Source: an uncultured Steroidobacter sp.
GTDB taxonomy: Bacteria > Pseudomonadota > Gammaproteobacteria > Steroidobacterales > Steroidobacteraceae
Length of the DNA stretch: 64,000 bases
Assembly: GCF_937958065.1 (NCBI RefSeq)
Contig: NZ_CALFXI010000097.1
Coordinates: 216,221 to 280,220 of the forward strand
Direction: 5' to 3'
This document shows positions 24,542-33,600 of this stretch, piece by piece (the first letter of the stretch is position 1; each line of letters opens with the position of its first letter). The translations under genes and the position numbers were made by a program. The notes below the pieces were generated by a model. The model was given only the letters and a program-made list of their open reading frames with translations, was not told the DNA's origin and did no database searches.

Positions 24542-25885
24542 ATGGTGACCCCGAGCGAGCAGATCGAACACATCTATCAAACAGTCATCCAGCGCAACCC
24601 CGGCGAAGCCGAATTCCACCAGGCCGTTCGCGAAGTTCTGGACTGCCTCGGGCCGGTGCTGGCCAAACACCCCGAATACGCCGATCAGAAGATCATCGAG
24701 CGGATCTGCGAGCCGGAACGCCAGCTGATCTTTCGCGTGCCCTGGCAGGACGACCGCGGCGTCGTGCAGATCGCCCGCGGCTTCCGGGTGGGCTTCAACA
24801 GCGCGCTCGGCCCCTACAAGGGCGGCCTGCGCTTCCACCCTTCGGTGTATCTGGGCATCATCAAATTCCTGGGCTTCGAGCAGATTTTCAAGAACGCGCT
24901 CACCGGCCTGCCGATCGGCGGCGCCAAGGGCGGCTCGGATTTCGATCCCAAGGGGCGCAGCGACAACGAGATCATGCGCTTCTGCCAGAGCTTCATGACC
25001 GCGCTCTATCCGCACCTGGGCGAGTACACCGACGTGCCCGCGGGCGACATTGGCGTCGGCGCGCGCGAGATCGGGTACTTGTTTGGCCAGTACAAGCGCA
25101 TCACCAATCGCTACGAGTCCGGCGTGCTGACCGGCAAGAGCCCGCACTGGGGCGGCGCGCTGGTGCGGCGTGAAGCCACCGGCTACGGCACGGTCTACTT
25201 CGTCGAAGAAATGCTCAAGGCCCGGGGCGACGGCATCGAAGGCAAGCTGTGCACGGTGTCCGGCTCGGGCAACGTCGCCATCTACGCCATCGAGAAGCTG
25301 CAGGGGCTCGGCGCCAAGGTCATTGCCTGCTCGGATTCGAATGGCGTCATCCACGATCCACGCGGCATCGACCTGCCGTTGCTCAAGCAACTGAAGGAAG
25401 TGGAACGCCGGCGCATCAGCGACTACGCCAAGCACCGTGAGGCCAAGTACATCCCGAATGGCTTCATCTGGGACATTCCGTGCGAAGTGGCCCTGCCCTG
25501 CGCGACCCAGAACGAGCTGGACGAAACAGCGGCCAAAACGCTGGTTCGCAACGGCTGCATCGCTGTCGGCGAAGGCGCCAACATGCCCACCACTCCGGGC
25601 GGCGTGCGCACCTTCATCAATGCGGGCATCGCGTACGGCCCGGGCAAGGCCGCCAATGCCGGCGGCGTGGCGACGTCGGCGCTGGAAATGCAGCAGAACG
25701 CGAGCCGCGACGCCTGGAGCTTCGAGCACACCGAGCGCCGGCTGCACGAGATCATGAAGAACATTCATCACGATTGCTTCGAGACGGCCAAGGAGTTCGG
25801 CAGCCCCGGCAATTACATGATCGGCGCGAACATCGTCGGCTTCCGGCGCGTGGCCGAGGCGATGCTGGCGTTCGGCGTGATCTGA
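24542..25885 (+). CDS. gdhA: NADP-specific glutamate dehydrogenase
   Basis: A 447-residue GDH matching the E. coli GdhA-type length and motifs: 'GPYKGGLRFHPSVYLG', the catalytic lysine region 'GLPIGGAKGGSDFDPKG', 'YTDVPAGDIGVGAREIGYLF', and the coenzyme-binding 'CTVSGSGNVAIYAIEKLQG'. ATG 24542 follows CTGGGAGTTA; the frame is open 20 codons further upstream without a ribosome site. It assimilates ammonium into glutamate with NADPH. With the NAD-type enzyme at 21001-22359 the locus can run the reaction in either direction. It follows the Usp pair in the same orientation. Confidence 0.94.
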   Translation: MVTPSEQIEHIYQTVIQRNPGEAEFHQAVREVLDCLGPVLAKHPEYADQKIIERICEPERQLIFRVPWQDDRGVVQIARGFRVGFNSALGPYKGGLRFHPSVYLGIIKFLGFEQIFKNALTGLPIGGAKGGSDFDPKGRSDNEIMRFCQSFMTALYPHLGEYTDVPAGDIGVGAREIGYLFGQYKRITNRYESGVLTGKSPHWGGALVRREATGYGTVYFVEEMLKARGDGIEGKLCTVSGSGNVAIYAIEKLQGLGAKVIACSDSNGVIHDPRGIDLPLLKQLKEVERRRISDYAKHREAKYIPNGFIWDIPCEVALPCATQNELDETAAKTLVRNGCIAVGEGANMPTTPGGVRTFINAGIAYGPGKAANAGGVATSALEMQQNASRDAWSFEHTERRLHEIMKNIHHDCFETAKEFGSPGNYMIGANIVGFRRVAEAMLAFGVI

Positions 25886-25950
25886 CCCGCGCGGCGGCTC
25901 TCGATCCCGGCGACAATCACTGCGGAATACGCCCGCGTTGTCGCCGTCCA

Positions 25951-26574
25951 GTGCGGTCCGCAAATCGCCATTCTCCGCTGTCCGAACTGCTGTCCCAGAT
26001 AGCAGAGGACTCGAGCCGCGAGCGGGTCTCCATCGGAGACCTGCTCACCCTCGCGGGCGATCGCGCGTTTGGCGCACTGATCTTCGTGTTCGCACTGCCG
26101 AACCTCGTGCCCACCCCGCCGGGCACGTCGGCAATCCTGGGATTGCCGCTGATCATCCTGTCATTTCAGCTGCTGTGTGGCCGTCGCACGCCCTGGCTGC
26201 CCAAAGCCATTGCCGTGAGGTCCATCGCACGAGCGGATCTCGCCGCCGTGGTTCATCGTGCCGCGCCCGTCTTGAAGCGATTCGAGCGGGTCTTGAAGCC
26301 GCGCCTGAGTTTGCTGGTCAGCGCCGTTGCCGAGCGCCTGCTCGCCTTGCTGCTGCTGGTGCTCGCGGTGATCCTCTTTCTACCGATTCCCCTCGGCAAC
26401 ATCCTGCCGGCCGCGGCCATGTGCGTCATCTCGCTCGCGTTGATCGAGCACGATGGCCTGGCCGCCGTATTGGGCGTCGTCATCGGTGTCGTCTCGATGC
26501 TGATCGTGTGGGGTGCACTCCTCGCGGTGCTCAAGGCGATTCTGCTGGCCGTCGAACACTTTGCGGGCGTCTGA
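25951..26574 (+). CDS. exoD: ExoD-family membrane protein
   Basis: A 207-residue protein from GTG 25951. No ATG is available downstream of the gdhA stop before the conserved N-terminal helix, and the ribosome site is weak. It shows the ExoD pattern: 'RVSIGDLLTLAGDRAFGALI', then 'FALPNLVPTPPGTSAILGLP', then 'LPIPLGNILPAAAMCVISLA', with four to five membrane helices. ExoD was named for exopolysaccharide and alkaline-stress phenotypes in Rhizobium; its mechanism is unknown. It ends 11 bases from the convergent SDR gene. Confidence 0.83.
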   Translation: MRSANRHSPLSELLSQIAEDSSRERVSIGDLLTLAGDRAFGALIFVFALPNLVPTPPGTSAILGLPLIILSFQLLCGRRTPWLPKAIAVRSIARADLAAVVHRAAPVLKRFERVLKPRLSLLVSAVAERLLALLLLVLAVILFLPIPLGNILPAAAMCVISLALIEHDGLAAVLGVVIGVVSMLIVWGALLAVLKAILLAVEHFAGV

Positions 26575-26585
26575 GCGCGGATCCG

Positions 26586-27581
26586 CTATCTCTTCAACGC
26601 AATCAGCGCCGCCACGAGGGCGATGCAGCCGCCGGCGATCAGCGAGCGATGCCTGGTCAATGACCATTGCATGCTGGAGCGGCGCGCCTCGCGGTCGAAA
26701 CGGCCATGCGCTCCGGGATTCACATCGCACGGCTGATACAGATTCGCACACGCATCGGGCGACACGGGCTCATCCGTAATCTGCCCGGTGTAGCCCTGCC
26801 TGGCGAGCAGACGATCGAGCCAGCCCGGAAACAGTTTGTTCGCGGTCACCGCCTTGACCGCCGGCCAGCCGACGAACACCTCTCGGCGCCGATGCCGTGC
26901 CGCCCAGACGATCGCCTCGGCCGCAAGCTCGGGCTGAAAGATCGGCGGGACCGGCATCGGACGCTTGCCGACCAGATTCAACGCCCAATCGAACTGCGGC
27001 GTGTTGAACGCGGACAGAATGACCATGGTCAGGTGGATGTTGCTGCCATCGTGCAACAGCTCGCAGCGAAGTGAGTCGCTGAACCCACGCAGCGCGTGCT
27101 TGGCGGCACAATACGGCGCCTGCAGCGGAATCGCGCGGTATGCCAGGGCGGAGCCCACCTGCACGATCACGCCCCGATTGCGAGCGCGCATGCGCTTGAG
27201 CGCGCACAATGTGCCGTAGACGGCGCCGAGATAGGTTACTTCCGTCGCTCGCTTGATCTGGCTGCCACTCAATGCGCCGATCGGGCCGAAGATCGTCGAC
27301 ATCGCGTTGTTCACCCAGATGTCGATTCCACCCCAAAGCTGTTCCACGCGCGCCGCTGCGGCTTCCACTTGCTGCTCATCGGCCACGTCGGTCGGAATAA
27401 CCAGTGCAGTCGCGCCGGCACTTTCTATTTCGGCGCGGGCCCCTTCCAAGCCGTGCTCGCCCCGCGCCAGCAACGCGATCCGAGCCCCGGGTCGCGCGAA
27501 CGCGCGAGCTGTGGCGCGACCAATACCTCCGGAAGCGCCGGTCACAACGATGACTTCGTCGAGTTGTATTTGCGACGCCAT
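26586..27581 (-). CDS. SDR-family oxidoreductase with C-terminal membrane anchor
   Basis: A 331-residue short-chain dehydrogenase from ATG 27581; the frame continues upstream without family sequence. The coenzyme motif is 'VIVVTGASGGIGRATARAFA', the structural motif 'INVWVNNA'-like as 'GGIDIWVNNAMS', and the catalytic Ser and Tyr-x3-Lys are in 'VQVGSALAYRAI' and 'APYCAAKHALRG'. The last 20 residues are hydrophobic ('SLIAGGCIALVAALIALKR'), an unusual tail anchor for this class. The preceding stretch is Arg/His-rich. Substrate unknown. Confidence 0.85.
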   Translation of the reverse strand: MASQIQLDEVIVVTGASGGIGRATARAFARPGARIALLARGEHGLEGARAEIESAGATALVIPTDVADEQQVEAAAARVEQLWGGIDIWVNNAMSTIFGPIGALSGSQIKRATEVTYLGAVYGTLCALKRMRARNRGVIVQVGSALAYRAIPLQAPYCAAKHALRGFSDSLRCELLHDGSNIHLTMVILSAFNTPQFDWALNLVGKRPMPVPPIFQPELAAEAIVWAARHRRREVFVGWPAVKAVTANKLFPGWLDRLLARQGYTGQITDEPVSPDACANLYQPCDVNPGAHGRFDREARRSSMQWSLTRHRSLIAGGCIALVAALIALKR

Positions 27582-27708
27582 GCAACCCGGAACGTCAACG
27601 CGCGCGGATTGTTCCGCAACGTCGGCATCGAACCACATCCCTCGCCGGAACCGAATCGAGCGCGATTCGTTAGCCGGGTATCCCTGGAGCTCGACCAGGA
27701 CGAGTGAC

Positions 27709-28158
27709 ATGGCACCCCCTGACCATCGGCGAGGCCTTCGGCAGAAGCGCGATCAGGAATATCGCAGCCCCCCGCCCGACGACATCTACCCGGAATACAG
27801 CCGCGATCCGAACGAGCTGGGCGAAGGATTCGAGCGCCGGGGCTGGCGCCCGGGGAGCGATTATTACGGTAACAATCCTGAAGCGTATGGAATTGGCGCT
27901 GGCCAGCGCGGCCGGGGCCCGAAGGGTTATCTCCGTTCCGACGAGCGCATCCGCGAAGACGTTTGCGAAGCCCTGACCAGCGATGCCGAAGTCGATGCCT
28001 CCAACATCGAGGTGACCGTCGAGGACCGCGAAGTCACATTGTCGGGCGCGGTGGATTCGCGTGCACAGAAGCGTCGCGCCGAAGACCTCACCGAGAGTGT
28101 CTCAGGGGTCACTCAGGTGAACAACAACCTGCGAGTGACGGCACCTCCTCAGTGGTGA
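27709..28158 (+). CDS. BON-domain protein
   Basis: A 149-residue protein from ATG 27709. The N-terminal half is charged, low in complexity and rich in Pro, Tyr, Arg and Gly ('EYSRDPNELGEGFERRGWRP'). The C-terminal half is one BON domain: 'RSDERIREDVCEALTSD', 'NIEVTVEDREVTLSGAVDS', 'GVTQVNNNLRV'. No signal peptide is visible. BON domains bind membranes or ligands and are often stress-induced (OsmY-like), which fits the surrounding stress island. It is divergent from the SDR gene. Confidence 0.82.
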   Translation: MAPPDHRRGLRQKRDQEYRSPPPDDIYPEYSRDPNELGEGFERRGWRPGSDYYGNNPEAYGIGAGQRGRGPKGYLRSDERIREDVCEALTSDAEVDASNIEVTVEDREVTLSGAVDSRAQKRRAEDLTESVSGVTQVNNNLRVTAPPQW

Positions 28159-28297
28159 GGCGCGCGCCGAAGCAAACATTTCGTAACATTCGCTCGCGTC
28201 GGCACGGGAAAACATACAAAGTCGGGTCGAACCTCTTACAAGCACGCCTCCTTGTGATATCGTGCGACGGTTCGTATCCCATGATCCGCGTTCTGTC

Positions 28298-28621
28298 ATG
28301 AGTCGCCTGCCCGCTCTACCCGCTCTGCGCCGGTTACAGCGCCGCTTCAGCCTGGTGCTGGCGGGCGCGCTGTGCCTGTGGATGCTGGCAGTGGCGTCGC
28401 ACTTCCATATCGGCGACGCGGACGGCAAGGATGCACACCACGGCACGCATGCGCTCTGCGCGTTCTGCGTTTCCGTACCCTCCTCTGGTGCCGCGCCCGT
28501 CGCCGTGGCATTCGTTGCAGCCCCTCAGCGGCATGCATTCCTGCCTCGGGCGGAGATCGTTCCGACTCTCCTTGCTCCGGCCATCGCGCGCTACTACAGC
28601 CGCGGCCCACCTCGCGTCTGA
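28298..28621 (+). CDS. DUF2946-like small membrane protein A (partner of TonB receptor 1)
   Basis: A 107-residue protein starting at ATG 28298. It has an Arg-rich N-terminus, one membrane helix ('FSLVLAGALCLWMLAVASHF') ending in a His-x-His, a His-rich stretch ('DAHHGTH'), the Cys pair 'LCAFCVSVP', and the C-terminus 'YYSRGPPRV'. Three other proteins here share this layout (52475-52798, 54983-55300, 55458-55778), and each precedes a TonB receptor. The HxH plus CxxC suggests metal binding on the periplasmic side. I assign it to DUF2946 by pattern; the function is unknown. It is most like the copy at 55458. Confidence 0.75.
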   Translation: MSRLPALPALRRLQRRFSLVLAGALCLWMLAVASHFHIGDADGKDAHHGTHALCAFCVSVPSSGAAPVAVAFVAAPQRHAFLPRAEIVPTLLAPAIARYYSRGPPRV

Positions 28622-28718
28622 TCCCCTCTCGTTCCCTGTCTCTTTGACCTTCGTGCGGCCCTGAGCTGCGCGACCGACCGCGGCTGCGCGTGACATTCGT
28701 CACCTGCAATGGCCGCCG

Positions 28719-28743
28719 CGCACGCCCGTTGGCGTGTGTTTTT
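28719..28743 (+). terminator. Terminator-like hairpin in the leader of TonB receptor 1
   Basis: CGCACGCC-CGTT-GGCGTGTG (28719-28738, one G-U pair) is followed directly by TTTTT (28739-28743). It lies between the DUF2946-like gene and the receptor, ending only 13 bases before the GTG start and abutting the ribosome site GGGGAGA. This could be an attenuator that lets the upstream gene be made alone. Confidence 0.55.
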
Positions 28744-28756
28744 GGGGAGAAGCTTC

Positions 28757-30688
28757 GTGAGTCAATCATTCATTGGCCGTGGGCAGCGGCTGCTCGTTGC
28801 ATCTGCATTGTTTGGTGCGATCGTCACTCAGAATGTCCGCGCGGATGTGCCCGAAGACATTCCGCAGGTCGTCGTGACGGCCTCGTTCATCGAACAGAAA
28901 CTCGAGGATGCGCCCGCCTCGATCACCGTCATCGGGCGCGAAGAACTGAACAATCGGCCGGTGCAGGATCTCGCCGATGCGCTGGTGGGTGCCGCCGGCG
29001 TGCACGTGGGCGGCGTGGGACTTGGTCGCCGTGGCATCAGCATTCGGGGCATGTCCAACGAGTACACGCTGACCATGATCGATGGTCGACGCGTCAGTCA
29101 GACCGCCAGCGTGATCGGCCACTCGGAAGCGGACGTGGGCTGGATGCCCACCGAAGGGATCGAGCGAATCGAAGTGGTACGAGGACCGATGTCGTCCTTA
29201 TATGGATCCGATGCACTCGGCGGCGTGATCAACATCATCACGCGTCCGGCGACGGATCAATGGCGAGCCAGCATGACGTCTCGCGGCGAATGGCGGGAAG
29301 ACGGACGCGGCGGCGAGGTGTTGCAAACCGGGCTTTATGTCTCCGGCCCGCTCGTTCAAGACCGGCTCGGCATCACGGCATACGGCGAATTCCGCGATCG
29401 CGAACCGACCGTGAGTCCCTCCGATCCGCGCCTGTCGGAAATGGAAGGCCGCGAGGTCATCAACGGCAATCTGGCGTTCAACTGGACACCGGATGACGCG
29501 CAGCGGATCAGCCTGAACTATGGACGCGGCAGCGAAGATCGCCCGCGCAACGCCATCACCGGCCGCAACTATTACGTGACGAAGGACCTGATCGACCGCG
29601 AGCAGTACTCCCTGAGTCACACCGGAGACTGGCACTGGGGCAACACGACCGTGCGGGCGTACGGCACCCGGCTCGAGAAGCGCAATCGCCGTTCGAGTGG
29701 CACGGCGGTGCGGCCGCAAACGCTCGAAGACCGGACCTACGATGCGCGCACCACCGTGAAGCTCGGCGACTCGAACCGATTCAGCGTTGGCGGCGAATGG
29801 CGCGAGGAAGAACTGTTCGACACCTCGATGAACAGCGCAGGCTACGACAGTGTGCGGCACCGGGCGGTGTTCGTGCAGGACGAGCTCGCGCTGGATCGAT
29901 GGCTGCTGGTGCTCGGCACGCGTTATGACGATCACGACATCTTCGGCGGTTATCACAGCCCTCGCGCCTACGCCGTCTATCACGCCAGCGACAGGCTGAC
30001 GTTCAAGAGCGGCGTCGGGCGGGGCTTCAAGGCACCGAACCTGAAGGTGCTGTCGCCGGAATATTCGGTGACGACCAGTTCCTTCGTGGTGTTCGGCAAC
30101 CCGAACCTCGAACCGGAATTCAACACCAGCTACGAGCTCGGCGCCCACTATCGGGCCGAGCGCTGGTCGTTGCAGGCCACCTTGTTTCAGAACGACGTCA
30201 AAGATCTGATTCAGAGTTACTGCGCCGCCGACTGCGACGCGCTGCGTGTGCTGAATTACGAGAACGTCGAGGAAGCGCGCATTCGGGGCGTCGAGATCGC
30301 GACGTCCTTTGCGCCAGTGCCGCGGCTGGGCATCGACCTGAACTACACGTTCCTGAACGCCAAGGACCTCAGCGCCGACCAGCCGCTGGCCGAAAAGCCC
30401 AAACACGCGGCCAACATCACACTGAAGTGGCTGGCCGGCGACAGGCTCAACGCACAGCTTCGAGGCAACTACTACGGCAAACAAACGATGTATTCGAGCG
30501 AGGTGCGCTATGGATTGCCCGACTACACGCTATGGGGCGCGGATCTGAATTACCAGCTGACTCCGCACTTCAAGCTGCACCTGTCCGGCGACAATCTCAC
30601 GGATGAAAGCCTCGCCGAGCTATCCACTCGCTTCAACTATGTCGAGGTCGGGCGCTCGTACTCGGCCGGATTCACAGGGAGCTTCTGA
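28757..30688 (+). CDS. TonB-dependent outer-membrane receptor 1 (haem/cobalamin/metal-tetrapyrrole type, inferred)
   Basis: A 643-residue TonB-dependent receptor. The start is GTG 28757 with GGGGAGA six bases upstream. Signal peptide to about residue 30, TonB box 'PQVVVTAS', plug domain ('ISIRGMSNEYTLTMIDGRRV', 'GIERIEVVRGPMSSLYGSDA'), then a 22-strand-type barrel ending in Phe ('AGFTGSF'). The loop 'FKAPNLK' with 'NPNLEPEF' resembles the FRAP/NPNL region of haem receptors but is not specific. The stop overlaps the CobN-like gene (TGATG), so import and chelatase functions are coupled. The ligand is inferred from that context to be a metal tetrapyrrole. Confidence 0.88.
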   Translation: MSQSFIGRGQRLLVASALFGAIVTQNVRADVPEDIPQVVVTASFIEQKLEDAPASITVIGREELNNRPVQDLADALVGAAGVHVGGVGLGRRGISIRGMSNEYTLTMIDGRRVSQTASVIGHSEADVGWMPTEGIERIEVVRGPMSSLYGSDALGGVINIITRPATDQWRASMTSRGEWREDGRGGEVLQTGLYVSGPLVQDRLGITAYGEFRDREPTVSPSDPRLSEMEGREVINGNLAFNWTPDDAQRISLNYGRGSEDRPRNAITGRNYYVTKDLIDREQYSLSHTGDWHWGNTTVRAYGTRLEKRNRRSSGTAVRPQTLEDRTYDARTTVKLGDSNRFSVGGEWREEELFDTSMNSAGYDSVRHRAVFVQDELALDRWLLVLGTRYDDHDIFGGYHSPRAYAVYHASDRLTFKSGVGRGFKAPNLKVLSPEYSVTTSSFVVFGNPNLEPEFNTSYELGAHYRAERWSLQATLFQNDVKDLIQSYCAADCDALRVLNYENVEEARIRGVEIATSFAPVPRLGIDLNYTFLNAKDLSADQPLAEKPKHAANITLKWLAGDRLNAQLRGNYYGKQTMYSSEVRYGLPDYTLWGADLNYQLTPHFKLHLSGDNLTDESLAELSTRFNYVEVGRSYSAGFTGSF

Positions 30689-33600
30689 TGTTTCGGCGGC
30701 TTCTCGTGCTGGTGTTGGCCAGTATCGCGAGCACACTGGCGCATGCAAGTGCGCCGGTGATCCGCGTGGTGGCCGACGACTCCGTCCTTCAGGGACGGTT
30801 GGAAAAGCTCCGTGACGTCGGCGCGACGGCAGGCGTGCGCGTCGAATGGGCGTACGTCAACGCCTTCCCGGAGCCACCGCGGCAATGGATGGCAGCGGCG
30901 GATCTGCTGATCATCGAAGCGCCATTGCAGAGCGCCCGGCAACGCGTCGAAGAAGGCGTCGGCGAGGAATTGGCGCGCCTCGTCGTTCCTCGACTGGAGG
31001 CGACCACGCGGCGCGAGTCATACGCCGGATTGCCCGAGCGCCACGGTCGCGTGCTGGTCGAGTATTACCGCAACGGCGGCGAAGCCAATCTGCGCAACTT
31101 CTTCTCTTACTTCCGCGCCTGGCATGCCAAGGACGACGTCTCGAAAGTGCCCGCGCCGATGGTCGTGCCGTTGAACGGTTACTACCACCCCGATGCGCCC
31201 CGCCTGTTCGCAACCCTGAACGACTACATGGCGTGGGGACAACAGCGCTGGAAGCCGAATGCGCCACGCGTTGCGATGGCCATTCATGCATCGGCATTCG
31301 CGACACTGCAAACGCAGGTCGTCGATGCCGTCGTTCGGCGAAGCGAAGCGCTTGGACAGATGCCGGTGCCTTTCTGGTTCGATGCCGAAGCCGACGATGC
31401 TTTGCAGAAGACGCTGAAGCCGGCTCGAGCCGACGTGCTCATCAACATGCAGCACATGGGCAATGGCCGCGCTCGCATGCGTGAATTCGAGCAGTTGCGC
31501 ATTCCCGTGCTGCAGACCCTGAACTATCGGGACGGCAACGCCGACGAATGGAAGAAACAGACGAGTGGCGCGCCGTCACGCTTGGTGGCGCCCTTCATCG
31601 CCGTGTACGAGACCTGGGGCATGAGCGATCCCTTGGTCATCGCCGCCGTCGACAACGGTGTGCTCGTCCCGATGCAGCCGCAGGTCGACGCCGTTCTGCG
31701 CAAGGCGTCGGCACTCGCACGGCTGCGTCACACGCCACCGGCCGAAAAACGCCTCGCGCTGATGTTCTGGAACTACCCGCACGGTGAGAAGAACTTTTCG
31801 GCGTCGAACCTGAACGTACCGCGCAGCTTGGAATCGCTCACGCGCGCATTGCATGACGCCGGCTACAAGGTGTCCCCCGCTACCGAGCAGCAGATCATCG
31901 ATACGGGCCAGAAGCTGCTCTCGGTGCTGTATCACCACGATCGACTGGACGAACTGCTGAGCGCGGGGCTTGCGGCCACCCTGCCGCTCAAAAGATACAA
32001 CGATTGGCTGGCCACCACTTCACCCGCCGTTCGTTCGCAAATGCGCGAGCGCTGGGGCGATCCGCAAGCCCACTGGGCGGTTCGACAGATCGACGGCGAG
32101 CCGCAGTTCGTGATTCCGCGCTGGCAGCTCGGCAATTTGATGTTGCTGCCGCAGATGCCCCGCGGCGGCACGCCCGGCGAGGGCTATCACGATGGCGCGC
32201 TGCCGCCCGATCACTTGTACATGGCAGCCTATTTGTATATGCGGCAAGCCGCGCCGCACGCGCTGATCCACTTCGGCACGCACGGCACGCAGGAATGGCT
32301 GCCCGGCAAGGATCGCGGGCTCTCGGTCGACGACTACCCGTTGCTGGCAGTAGGCGACGTACCGGTCTTCTATCCCTACATCCAGGACAACATCGGCGAG
32401 GCATTGCAGGCCAAACGTCGCGGCCGCGCAGTGATCGTCAGCCACCAGACGCCACCGTTCGCGCCATCCGGCCTCTACAAAGAACTGGCAGACATTCACG
32501 CGCTTCTGCACGAGTACATCCAGCTCGATCCAGGCGCGGTCCGCGATCGCACGGCCGAGAACATGCGCCGCATGATCCTTGAGCTTTCGCTGCACAAAGA
32601 TATGAACTGGACCGAGCAGGCCATGCGCGAGAATTTCGATGGCTTCCTCGCGGCGTTTCACGATCATCTGCACGAGCTTGCGCAGAAAAGCATTCCACTC
32701 GGACTGCATACGCTTGGATCATCGCCGAGTGCCGAGCACAGGCTCGGCACGGTGATCCAGCAGCTCGGCGCGGATTTCGCGAACGCCGTGGCTGCGGCCT
32801 CGGCTCCCGAACCATCCACGCCGGACGGCAACGAGTTCTTCACCGGCGACTCTGCTCAGCTCACGTCCACGGCGCCGTATCAAGTCTTGCGGCGTCATCT
32901 GCGAGAAGGCACACCGGTGTCACGAGCGAACGCATCGCTGCAGCCGTTCCTGGAGCGCGCAGTCAAACTCGATCGGCACCTCGCCGCCAATCATGAGCTC
33001 ACGGCTCTGCTCGATGGGCTTGCTGGATATTTCGTGCCGCCCGGTCCCGGCGGCGACCCGGTGCGCAATCCGGAGGTGCCCAACGGTCGCAATCTGTTCG
33101 GTTTCGAGCCGGACAAGCTGCCGACGCGCAGCGCATTCGATGCCGCGAACGATGCACTGAATGCGCTGGTCGAGGACTATCGCGGCAAGCATGCTGGCGC
33201 GGCCCCGACCAAGCTGGCCTTCAGCCTGTGGTCGGTGGAGGCCATGCGACACATGGGGATCACCGAGAGCCAGATCCTGCATGCGATGGGCCTGCGGCCT
33301 CGTTGGGACGAGGGAGGACGCGTCACTGCGCTCGATATCATTCCGGCGCGTGAGCTGGGGCGGCCCCGGATCGATGCGGTCGTGCAGGTCACCGGCGCGT
33401 ATCGCGACCAGTTCGAAAACTTCATGCGTCTGCTTGCGGACGCCACCGAACGCTTGTCGAAGCTCGATGAGCCCGGCAACGCGATCGCGACCAACACCAA
33501 GGCGGCGGCGCTCAGCCTGAAGCAGCAAGGGATGGACGGCGTTCAGGCCGAGCGAATGGCTGCGGTTCGGTTGTTCGGTAATCAGCCGGGCGACTACGGC

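Noticed and set aside
27704..27976. Alternative 90-residue frame at the start of the BON gene
   Set aside because: Lacks BON motifs; the overlapping frame from ATG 27709 has them and a ribosome site.
28622..28756. Cobalamin riboswitch before receptor 1
   Set aside because: None of the conserved B12-box segments could be seen; only the terminator-like hairpin is present.
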